Shown: piece by piece, positions 1-9,889 of the stretch
How the letters are laid out: each line of letters opens with the position of its first letter
Position numbering within the stretch: position 1 is the stretch's first letter
NCBI GenBank assembly: GCA_015680685.1
Contig: MNCI01011846.1
Coordinates: forward strand, 67,760 to 131,759
Length of the DNA: 64,000 nucleotides
Direction of reading: 5' to 3'
Source of the DNA: Gnetum montanum
Lineage: Eukaryota > Streptophyta > Gnetopsida > Gnetales > Gnetaceae
Notes under the pieces: model-generated
Seen by the model: only the letters and a program-made list of their open reading frames with translations
Databases searched by the model: none
What the model was told of the DNA's origin: nothing
Program-made: the position numbers and the translations under genes

Positions 1-1699
1 AACTTGGTAGTGATGGTTGGGGGTTATTTGACTCATAGAGTCACTTGGAGAAATCGACTACTGCACATAATATCCATAAGGGTCAGGCTACCGGTAAGGG
101 TACTGATGTTTCGGCAATGGCATCCCCCATGACTGTGGGTATTGTCACTGCTGATGCCATCCGATGGGTTGTGGTGGAGTTCCACTTGGATAATACGTTA
201 GTGGTTGGTGGAATTGCCTTGGGTTACCTTGTGGATTACTCTTCCGCACTTTCCCTTTTTCGTAGCTCACCTTCTTCTTTTGCTACTTGTTCAAACAAGC
301 TATGTACTTCATGGGCTCTAAGTTGTGAGAGTCTCCCTTGGGCATAAGTTCCAAGGAGCCCATCCACAATGTAACGAAGTTGATCCCTCTGAGCATACCC
401 ATGGCCTGGGCAATGATGTAACAATGTGTAGTAGTGGGCCATGGTAGCATCCAAGGGTTCATATGTACCTTGCTTCCAGCCTTGGATCTGCTTACCCAAA
501 TTGGACACTCTAGAGTATGTTTGATACTTTTCGTTGAATAGTTCTAGCATTGTACTCCACCTCCTGATGGTTTTTGGTTCTAAGGACTGGTACAAGATCT
601 CTGCTTCCTTGGTGAGTGTCCTTGGGAACAACTTAAGTTTTTTCTACTCATTTTCTATATTCTGCAAGGCAAAGGCATTGTGGAATTCCTGTAGATGATT
701 TTGTGGATCAGCATTGTATCCCCCTTCAAATTGTGGGATATTGTTCATGTCTAATCTTTTGATTTGACTATCTTTTAAATGCCTTGTGGGAATCCTAACT
801 GCCTCTGTTATGTCAAGCATACTTCGGGTTGCAAGTAGGGGCTCGTCATGATCATCTCTTTCATGATGCCTGTGATGTCTGCGTTGTTCCTTACTCTTCC
901 TACATCCTTGCCCTTGTCCTCTCTCTCGACTTTCCCATCGAGGTCTTTCATCCTTCTTACCTTTATCCTCACCTTTATGTTCATGATGGCTGCACCCAGA
1001 TGTGGAAGGAGAGGGTGAGTGATGGGATGAAGGAGAAGAAGAAGGGGAACCATTGCCATGACGATGTTTCTTGCCTTCTCTTCGGTTGCTATGGTCCTGA
1101 TCGTGGTAACAATCTAAGTGCTCATCCTTAACATGAGTGGTTGTTCCCTCTGTGAATAGTTAGTATTCACGGGCATCAGAACCATGGTTATGTATCGTTG
1201 CTTGTAGATTTTGATACCCCACCTCCTCACCATCGTTAGGAGGGGGAACATCATTTGTTAAAGAACCCGTGATAAGGGGTTCTTCATCTCCTATTTCGCT
1301 AAGGACGTGCAGGGCTTTGCCCTTCAGAAAAGTATGTTGACTCTCCTGCCTCAAGTCCCTCATACGTTGGGCATCTGTGGGATAATAATCCCTCATGTCA
1401 AAATCTTCCACAATGTATTCAGCATATAATTCAGTTATGCCTATTTGTGCTAAGGCACGGAAAAGCATGAGAGAGACTGATCGATCTGGGGGTAACACAA
1501 TGTTACCTTGCAAATCTCTCCATCGCAGCTATTTGTCTTGATGGAGAATAAAAATAAAGTTAGGGATATACTCATCGGGATGAGTATATGTCATCTTATA
1601 TTGTTGAGGCACTGGCTGATTTTGATTATGTATTTTATGTTGCTGACTATTTCGTGTATGGTCCTTAGGTGGTGAGTTGCTCTTATGAGAAGAAGGCAT
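1..1699 (-). pseudogene. gag: gag of element A (near-intact, three nonsense codons)
   Basis: The capsid/nucleocapsid precursor starts at ATG 1699-1697 (MPSSHKSN...), just downstream of the primer site. One frame runs from there to about 236. It covers an N-terminal block (YTHPDEYIPNFIFILHQD), a Ser/His-rich basic stretch (about 1110-880) and the retrotransposon gag domain (LFPRTLTKEAEILYQSLEPK, 631-236). Only three stops interrupt it: TAG at 1531-1529, TAA at 1159-1157 and TAG at 646-644. Each fits a single C-to-T or G-to-A change. Past 236 a deletion removes the zinc-knuckle region. The Pro/Gln/Tyr-rich C-terminal linker follows at 231-1 with further stops. Confidence 0.85.
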
Positions 1700-1820
1700 T
1701 GTTGTCGGTGTGCTAGATTTACCATTATATAAATTTTTATCTTGATTAACCTGAAGGTTTGTTTAGGCTCACAACGATGTGAGTGATATCCTTTATGTTC
1801 TATTCAGCGCACAAACACTT

Positions 1821-1840
1821 AGTCCCTGGCAATGGCGCCA
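1821..1840 (-). other. Primer binding site of element A
   Basis: One base after the LTR's terminal CA, the minus strand reads TGGCGCCATTGCCAGGGACT. This is the TGGCGCC-type primer site used by many plant Ty3/gypsy elements and is reported as tRNA-Asp-like for Athila. It is the least mutated primer site in the window and fixes the LTR boundary and element orientation. Confidence 0.88.
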
Positions 1841-1841
1841 A

Positions 1842-2845
1842 TGATGAGTGGCGAGGTACCCCTACACTCAACCATACGAAACGAGCACTGCACATGCAAT
1901 TTGGTCAAACTCCATAGACTAAATGCCTACACACCCCATGGAACACTTGGGGTTAATCATTCGTTGTCTTCCCAGACTTGTAGTTGTCATAGTGTATGGT
2001 TAAGTAAGTCCGAGGTATATGATTTTTATGGTCTTTTATGTGTTTTTATCCTATGCTATTGAGGTGAAGGATTGAGAAAGCTAACTAACTCTAACTAAGG
2101 ACTAAGTCTAAATTAACTAGTGTTAGCATCCATTCCCACTTGCCGTACACACCTTGAACTATGCAACTGCGGCTACCAAATGCTAATCGTTACTGGGATC
2201 ACCACGTGTAACGCACATGCTCGAAGTGGTCATACAGAGGCACTTAACTAGCCTAAATGTGTTAAGCATCCATTCCTTGGATATCCGTACACATCCTTGA
2301 ATGCTCATAACCAATTTGTACTTATCCCGCATTCTAGGAGATAAGGGTGAGAGAATCTAATCACGATGAGCAGCTGATTCCTTGATTATCCGTACACATC
2401 TGTAAATGCTCGTAATCAAGTCATACTCATGCCGCGCTATTGCACGTAATAAATAATAGGTAGGAAATAACATGTAATAAATAACAAGTAATAAATCCTA
2501 TTCCATGCACTGCAAGGTTTATCCACAAAGCTCATATTTATTGCCGTACAAAACTTGTGTTCAGGTACAATGTTGCTCAAATAAAGATCCGTTCACTTGG
2601 GCACTCCTACTGTGGGCACATGGAAAATATTCTATCTCTAGAGTGATCAATCTTCCAGAGTTTCCCTACTTTTAGCCTAGATGGGAAATAAGGGGAGTGC
2701 CGCCTCTTATTTATAGATTTGGCGGCGGACTATGATATCGCATACGTGACATCGCAAGGGATGACGTGATATCGCGTACACGATATCGCATGGGATGCGA
2801 TATCGCGTATGCGATATCGTGGCTCATGCGAATCGTGTCTCATCA
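1842..2845 (-). repeat. 5' LTR of element A
   Basis: About 1004 bp with TG...CA ends and the inverted termini TGATGAG/CTCATCA. On the plus strand it opens with the family's conserved TGATGAGTGGCGAGGTACCC. Reading the minus strand, a short U3 carries a cluster of GCGATATCGC palindromes (2722-2845), then a TATA-like CTATAAATAA (about 2707-2716). An AATAAA signal lies in the R region and a long U5 follows. The dyad-TATA spacing is the same as in LTRs B, D and F, but the palindrome sequence differs. Confidence 0.9.
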
Positions 2846-2935
2846 ATTATGATAAACATATACTATGATGTTTGTAGATTAGAGGGTTAGACATTCAAAA
2901 CACTTACTACTCATCATCGATGCTATTGTCGAGGA
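2846..2935 (+). repeat. 5' LTR remnant and primer site of element P
   Basis: The stretch 2846-2916 is the last part of a plus-oriented LTR ending ACTACTCATCA. It is followed by CGATGCTATTGTCGAGGA (2918-2935), which aligns with TGGCGCCATTGCCAGGGA. The differences are almost all C/T or G/A transitions, as expected for long-methylated DNA. The rest of the LTR is displaced to the left of element A, outside the window. Confidence 0.78.
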
Positions 2936-4617
2936 TGATGCTAGTGATCTAGATTGGTTAGATTATAAATATTCATTGTAAAGACATTAATGACTTATGT
3001 TTTGAAGAAACTTAATATTTTAAGGAACACACACATTATTAACTGAAACATGGCTTCTTCACATAGGGTTGATCGCTCATCACATAATAAAATACTAGCA
3101 ATGGTAATGATAGGATCCATATTGAAGAAAACTAGAATGGACCATTGGAAGCATGGGTCTCATATGCTTATTTAGATATTTACTATTTTGATTTTATCTT
3201 CATCTTTCATCAGGATGAATAATTTAGATGGAGGGACTTGTAGAACAATATTGTGTAGTTGCTTAACTGTTTAGCTCAATCAATGATTCAAGCTACTCTC
3301 CTGAGATCTAGTCTTGGCCATAGCTCTGGAGGCTATTATGTTACTAAATTCATGTGCAAATCATATTAACCAATAAAGGCTTAAGCTAGGTGAGATGCCA
3401 TTATGTAGTTCATATATGAATGTAAAAGGAATAACGATGTAATTCCCTTGACATCAAGGTCCAAAAGAAGGATACAAAATACTTGTCTATGAGGTTTAAT
3501 CATCACTAATGTACTTCTTGTCCTCCTATCTTCTACATTGAATATCCAACCAATTAAAGACTACATTCAATTGTCGTAGATAATCTTAGAGGGAATGGAA
3601 TTAAAACATGGAGGGCCTCAAGGCTTAGAACTTCTAGTGAAATCTAAAGAGAGAAACTAAGGAATCATAAGGAAAAATAAGAATACCATGGTAGTTATCT
3701 CTGTTCATCTTCCTCTTCTTCAACTTCATCATCTAGCTATGATAAAGACAAACATAGATAGGAAGACAGAGATTAATTAAGGGATTGAAGTAGATAACCT
3801 AATCATAGTAGAAATCTAGATGATTGCGATAAGAGGAACCACAATAGACATCTTGGCAAGGATCGAGATGGAGATAAAAATAAAGATCAAAGAGAGGATA
3901 GAAGGTACTAAAGGGATCATATAAGAAATCACCATGATTAGGTTGATAGAGGAAAAATTATAATTATGACATGCTTAATGTTGACAAATTCTTATTATAT
4001 ACTAGAAGCATGATTTAGATAGGGAGGTAGTAAGAATATCCCATAAGCATAAAAGGAAAAGATGCATTAAATGACTTAATTTGAATAATGTTTCTAAATT
4101 TAAGGAAGACTACAACTCTAATATGCAATATCATTTGTAAGCCCTCCATGATATCTATGCCTTGCAAAACATTGAAAATAAGTGATAAAAGCTTAAGCTC
4201 TTTCCTAGGACAATAATTAAAGAATTTGAAAGTGGGTACAAATCGTTGGAGTTAAATTTAATCAATCAGTGGTCCACAATGCTTGAGCTATTCAATGAGA
4301 ACTATCAAACCTACTATAGAGTGTCCAATTTGAGGAAAAATATTCAAGGATAGAAGTAAGGGAACCATAAATCCCTTGATATAGCCTTGGGTAGATATTA
4401 TTCTCTACGATGTTGATGCCCAAACTATGGATTTTCTTTGAAAGAGTAGCTTTATGACATCATAGATGGGCTTTATAACAGAATGAGGAAAATCCTTGGA
4501 ATCTATATCTAGGGAAGCCTATCAAAATTGATATCTCATTGAATACAAGGTTGATTGATCATATGAAAAAGGAAGAGGGAGAGTTACACAAAAGGGAGAA
4601 TGTAGAGGAGTATAACT

Positions 4618-6262
4618 GATCATGATTTTTGAGCAATGTCTAAAATTTTTCTTTATTTTTTTTTCATGTTTGAAGTCATGTAGATGTTAGGAGTTTTATG
4701 TAGTCAAAAAAGAAGAAAAAATGATATGAAAAATAAGAAGAAAGCCTTAGAGAACCTTAGTTTATGATAGAAGAGAAGAAAGATGGAGAAATTTTTATCC
4801 CACATGATGAGAAGTTTCAAATCCTCTCCACTTTTCAAGCTATAAAAGAAGGTTATGAGCCTCATTGTAAATGAAAAATTCAAGATGAATGAAGTGAAAA
4901 TTTTCTTTTGTCTCTATTGCTTCTTATTTTATCTATTTGAGCTGCTACCAATTTCATAGTCTAAATTCTTCCATTCTCACATTCTTGTAGCCAAACATCT
5001 CACAATTGATCTCTTCCAACATGAATTTGCATGTACCAATTCTCAAAAATTTATCTCACAATTTTCTCATAATTCCTTCTCATATTCTCATAAATATTTC
5101 TCACAATTCTTACAATTCTTTCTTACAAAGTGTTTGAAGTAAAAGGATGCCCTCTCATGCATCCTAAGAGATGCAAAAGTTTAGTTTCATTTGATATTTA
5201 TGTTATATGTTCTTGCCTTAATATAGATCATAGGTATTTTTTGATATAAGTTTTTGTAGAAATGTTTCATCAAGAATGTAGGCTTTGAAACCCTTTAATT
5301 CATGAGTTTTGTTTATGCTTTTCCCTCCACCAAGTAGATCCGAATATATGGAGGTTTCTTGTACTAATTTTAGGTCATTCATGTTATGAATGTATGTTGT
5401 AGAATCAAGGGCATCAAGATCATGTAATAGCCCTTTCTTAGTGATAAATTGATATTTCATTAGGACTCCAATATTAAGAATGTTTAAGCCTTTGATGTTT
5501 AGAAGATGTGTGTTGTAGATCTAGGCAATTTCATTCATGTTTTCATGCTCATGTAGTATAGAATTTAGGTTATGTTGCTTGTCCTTTCTCATGAAGCCAT
5601 GCTTGCTTAATTTCATTAAAGAAGTCTTTAGATTTTCCTTGCATAGTAATGTTGGTGACTCTTTGTTATATATTTGTATTGTCCTTAACTAATTAGGTTT
5701 AAATCAATTCAAATTTATTAAGGATCATGTTGATTTATAGGCATTTTTAATGAAAATTTCTGCATACTAATTTTTATCACCTTTGGTGATTTTAGGTGAT
5801 CTAGACCTACATAGAAAACTAGTAACCTAAGGATCATCATTGAAGCTATCACTTCAGTGACTTCCAACGATGAAATATAACTGTATCAATTTTAGTCATC
5901 ACCAACGATGTGGCATGATATGTTTTATTTTGTAAAGTAAGATAGGAATTTTGATATTAATTTCCACCAATGATGTGGCATAATATGTTTTATGTTGTAA
6001 AGTAATACAACGATATTGATTTCAATCATTGCCAACAATGTTGGGCGATAAGCCTAGAACATAAAAGCATTCATAATATCTCAATTTTTGAAAATTTGAT
6101 GATGTCTAGCAATATATAAGGGTTTCTCAATCATAGTAAGCCATGGCTCCAATGATGTCCAACAATATGTTTAGACTTGAAATTTTGAAGAATTTTCATA
6201 CCAATCCAAGGTTGTTCACCACCTTCTATGAACAACACATCTTTCATAGCATCAACTTCAAC
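4618..6262. mobile_element. Unclassified 1.6-kb insertion in gag of P
   Basis: Gag homology stops after ATAACT (4612-4617) and resumes at a second ATAACT (6263-6268), so this looks like an insertion with a 6-bp target duplication. I see no terminal inverted repeats and no TG...CA ends. Inside are a TATA-like TATAAAAGAA (about 4842), a long T- and AATTCTCAC-rich tract, a 65-bp tandem repeat, and two short minus-strand open frames. The frames are 80 residues at 5460-5218 and one at 6325-6131 containing KDVLFIEGGEQPWIG. I do not recognise either. It could be a captured gene fragment or a non-autonomous element. Confidence 0.6.
5901..6050. repeat. 65-bp tandem repeat, 2.3 units
   Basis: Units begin at 5901, 5966 and 6031 with ACCAACGATGTGGC-like starts. 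They continue with a shared TGTTTTAT-TGTAAAGTAA core. The third unit is partial. The array lies inside the unclassified insertion. Confidence 0.8.
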
Positions 6263-7359
6263 ATAACTAGGATCCACCCCTTCATAAGAAGGAGATTTAT
6301 AACTATGATGAGGAAGAAGAGACATCTCTTAACTAGGTGATTTCATGCAAAATCTTGACAATGCAAAAGTTCATCATTGAGATTACAATAAGGGTAGATA
6401 AGATGTGGGATTTGATGGATGAAAAATTTGCAAGTACCTTGAAAATCATGGAGGAAAATGTAGAGGAGGTAAGATTAAGAGAGTAAGATAAGAATAAGAA
6501 TAAGAACAAGGAAATAAGCAAGAACACTTATCGACAAAAATAAAAACCTACAACAATGGAAGAGGTTGTAGACTCGAATTTAGAGAAGGATGATGGATAT
6601 GAACTTTGTCAATATGAATATCCAAAGGACTACTACCTAGTTCTATTACATCTACAGGAGTTTGGGGCTTACACTTTGAATCCCAAGTTCATGGAAAAGC
6701 AAATGCCCAAGGGATTATCTTATCCACAAGGCAATCTTACAAGCACCAGTACTGTTTAACTAGGACTTCTCCTAAACCTTAATACTATTATCAACAATAG
6801 TGGAAAAATTGATAGTCATTGGGAATGTCATCACCAAACCAACAATACCCCTATTACCAATTAGACCCTTATGGATATCATGTTCAATAGCTTGTTCCGG
6901 CTAATGGTTCTTTTGCTAATGCCTTAACCCAGTATTACTACCCTCTTGAATATCATCAAAACATAACACTTCATGTGGAATCTTCATCCTATGCCTCTTA
7001 CAATCTATCATATTCTTAATACTCTCATATATCTCTCCAACATGTGCCACCACTGACAATGTTGAAAGAATTATAACCATAACCTCAAAAGAAAAACACC
7101 ACTTGCACTGTGAACATATAAGTGGACAACAGTGCTAGTAGATCTGAGCACAAGCCTTGGAATCATCCTTTCTTTGGGATGATTCCCATGCCTATAAATA
7201 AAACTATTAGACCTCCTAGTCCATTAGAACAAGCACAAGGTCCATATGGTGCAACTCCCTTCCTGAAAAAGACAACACCTTCTAATCCTATGCAAAAGCC
7301 AATAACCATTTCCACTCCAAAATAAAACATGAACATTGTTATATTCACTTTCACAATGA

Positions 7360-7710
7360 GTGACTAGATTAAGGTAGGATCTCTTTTCAATAAGAGGACA
7401 TATTTAGGGATTCCCTTAATCTATTTATAGGTTGCAAGAATTCCATCATGGAAAGCTCTATTAAGCTCAGGTTTAGACATAAATTTAATCTCACATGAAA
7501 TGTACAAAGCCTAAAACCTACCATTGCTTAAAAAATCCATCACTTGTCCTTTTGTAATGGTTGATGATATGGTGATTACCATTGGTGGGTGGTCATATCT
7601 AGCTGATTTCCTCATAATCAATGTAGATAACAACAAGGGTGAATTCCTAATCATCATTAAAAGAGCTTGGCTTAGCACCATTGATGCTAAGATGGGAATT
7701 TAAGACTTCT
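7360..7710 (+). pseudogene. Protease of element P (aspartic, catalytic Asp lost)
   Basis: This matches the retropepsin block of element B: KALLSSGLDINLISHEMYKA, then NLPLLKK and VDDMVITIGGWSYLADFLI. The family motif LLDSGSN has become LLSSGLD, so the catalytic aspartate is missing. Several stops interrupt the frame. It follows the gag linker directly, consistent with a single gag-pol reading frame in the ancestor. Confidence 0.75.
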
Positions 7711-8684
7711 CCTTGTAAATTTCTAAGGAGGATAAATGTGGCATGGTGAAGAAGTAGAAAATTTCATGCATTACTTATGATGATAAGAGGTGTAGTTATG
7801 GGCTAACAATTCAAAGCATTAATACAATCCCTATACCAATCCATAACAAACTTGAAGAGCATGTATGTGTAAAAAAGTAGGTTTACACAATAGCCACTAA
7901 AACAAATGATGTCTAGTGGCTAGAAAATGAAAGCACCAAATCTTTTAAAACATGCATGGAAATATCCAACACACTTATTAGCTCCCGTCCTAAGAAAATG
8001 AACTAAATAGAAAACTTAGAAAAGAACATCCCACACCTTGACTATACACCAGAAGAAAGTGTTAAACTAGAAGACTTAAAAATTTAAAAAAATTAGAAAA
8101 GAAAACATATCTGGACCCTCTCTATTATAAATTTATTTTAATTTGACAAGACAGGTATTTCCAAATAATCAAAACTTGATTATCATCTATGTTAAATAGG
8201 ATAATAAGCTAAAACATAAATCATTAAAGATGATAAAGAGGAAACCTATAGTGTATGATCTAGAGAATGTGTGGTCCATTTTCCAAATGCTCATCCATGA
8301 GTTTAGTCATGGGGGAGATGACCTATCTTGAATTAAGAATTGATAAGTGCATTTTTACTTTTTGTTTTACAATTTTTTATCATTTTCTATTTTTGACATT
8401 TTCCTATTTTTTCAAAACTTTTCGATTCTTCATATGTTTTCCATTTCTTGTTATTTTTAATTTCTTTATAATTTTTATATTTTCTTGAGTTATTCATCTT
8501 AGGCTTTGCAGATATTTCCTTCATTTTTATTAATAATGTTTCTAGTCATGATGTAGAAATTAACACCATATATTGGGCTTTTGTCCTATGCTATCAAGAT
8601 ATTGGATAAATAATTGTGTAAAGTAGTGAGGCTACATCATCCATTCGTTTAGTATCTATTAATAAGAGGTCTTCATTATGAAAT
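7711..8684 (+). other. Protease-RT linker joined to post-integrase tail of P (large pol deletion)
   Basis: After protease, 7711-8200 is the linker that leads to RT in other copies. From about 8250 the sequence matches the region after integrase (VWSIFQMLIHEFSHGGD, compare FESPPSKSVVGEMAIHAN in B) and then T-rich spacer. About 3 kb covering RT, RNase H and integrase is absent. Nothing else is visible before LTR B at 8685. Confidence 0.65.
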
Positions 8685-9560
8685 TGATGAGCGGCGAGGT
8701 ACCCCTACACTCAACCATATGAATCACTAAGCATTCACATGTGATCCAGTTGAATTCCAAGGACTCTATGTCTTCCAATGCATTGGTCGTCTAGGAAGTG
8801 AATCTTTCCCTAAGGTCATTTGTTGTCCTCTCAATTACACTTGTGATGCTCATGGTATGGTTAAGTGTAATTGAGGTATATGATTTTTATCCTTTTTTAT
8901 GTTTATGCGTTCTTAGCACTTAGAGAGAGAAGTAAAGTAATTTAATAGCTAATTTAATCTAACTAACTGGTTCCTAGCTCATCCTAGCATAAGCATCCAT
9001 CCCCACTTTTTGTACACGTCCTAAACCCATGTATCCATTACTGGGCTATCAAGCACTATGCTACTAGGTGCACTAAGTAATAATGTTGCTGGGATTGCCA
9101 AGTGAATACGTGCTTATGCTCAAAGTGGTCGTACTTATGTGCTTAGTCTATTTAGCTTATCTGGCTTAATTAATGGAAAATATTAATAAATGACTGAAAA
9201 AATTACAAAATGAATAAAGATCTAAACTATCCAGAATGTTGCAAGGTTTATTAAGAAGCTTATCTTTATTGCCATACACATTGTCATGCTCATGTACAAC
9301 AATGCTCAAATAAAGATCCATACAACAATGCTAGGGGCACTCAGGAAATATTCTAACTCTCAAATGGAAAAACTGTAAGATTTTTACTACTATTATGATA
9401 AGACATGTTATAAATGTCGCTAATGAGCTTGTATTTATAGGAAAAAGCAAACCCTGTGTCGATGGGGCCAAGTTGATGGATGAAATGATGCATCGACGGG
9501 GCCTAGTCGACGAGGCCAAGTTGATGAGGCCTCATCGACATAGCCAACCATGACTCTTCA
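8685..9560 (-). repeat. 3' LTR of element B
   Basis: 876 bp, opening TGATGAGCGGCGAGGTACCC on the plus strand and ending ...GACTCTTCA. On the minus strand, U3 is only about 120 bp. It contains TCGACGAGGCC-type dyads (about 9540-9455) immediately upstream of a TATA-like CTATAAATAC (9440-9431). AATAAA is at 9270-9265 and U5 is long. The adjoining polypurine tract marks it as the 3' LTR. Confidence 0.9.
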
Positions 9561-9572
9561 TACCCCCATGAC
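9561..9572 (-). other. Polypurine tract of element B
   Basis: On the minus strand CAGTCATGGGGGTA abuts the LTR start. The same G-run followed by TA sits at this position in elements E and F, and as GTCATGAGGG(T/C)A in plus-strand P and C. It primes plus-strand synthesis in LTR elements and fixes the LTR edge. Confidence 0.82.
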
Positions 9573-9889
9573 TGAATGAAAACTTGTCCTTGATTTCTGT
9601 TACAAAATTTTGAAGGTATGGGATTATTAATTGACTCTTAACAAAACAAAACAGATTGACTTGACAAAAACTGAATGCTTGAGTGTATGAATAAACATAT
9701 TACAAAATTGTGGTGTCCATGACATAGAAATTGAACACCATGAATTGACTTCACAAAATTTGGACAACACATCCTTTAATGACTTGAAAATAGTGGAGAA
9801 GATCAAATAGTCCTAGGCAGTGGTGGCTCTTGAGGCTCTAAAGGACCTTCACCAGCTTTAGACATGTGCGACGATTGAGTTAGCTATGG

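Larger units (their letters stand above)
1..2845 (-). mobile_element. Element A: 5' part of a Ty3/gypsy (Athila/Tat-like) retrotransposon
   Basis: Read on the minus strand this is a 5' LTR (2845 to 1842), a primer binding site, a short leader and gag, running off the left edge of the window. It is inserted, in opposite orientation, into the 5' LTR of element P: P's LTR end and primer site resume at 2846. The presumed target duplication is ATTAT at 2846-2850; its partner lies outside the window. This is the best-preserved copy here, so probably the youngest. An internal deletion near position 232-236 removes about 0.4 kb of the gag C-terminal region compared with elements B and D. Confidence 0.9.
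3050..7340 (+). pseudogene. gag: gag of element P (degenerate, with 1.6-kb insertion)
   Basis: It starts at ATG 3050 (MASSH..., compare MPSSH in A and MSSSS in D). Homologous blocks follow in order: the N-terminal HQDE region near 3200; a Ser-rich then basic stretch at 3700-3960; and the gag domain at about 4190-4610 (QWSTMLELFNENYQTY). Foreign DNA interrupts at 4618-6262. Gag then resumes (PFIRRRF..., EITIRVDKMWDLMDEKF) with a decayed zinc-knuckle (CQYEYPKDYY) near 6610. The Pro/Tyr-rich linker occupies 6760-7340. It has multiple stops and frameshifts and is not functional. Confidence 0.78.

Noticed and set aside
2722-2845. CRISPR-like or satellite array
   Set aside because: The repeats are short palindromes without regular spacers, confined to the U3 of an LTR in plant DNA.
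4618-6262. Helitron or TIR transposon
   Set aside because: There are no terminal inverted repeats, no 5' TC with 3' CTRR hairpin, and the flanks show a 6-bp duplication rather than an A/T insertion site.
8267-8488. Phe-rich open frame resembling a transmembrane segment
   Set aside because: It arises from the T-rich tail after integrase. The same tract in B and D is noncoding or in another frame.
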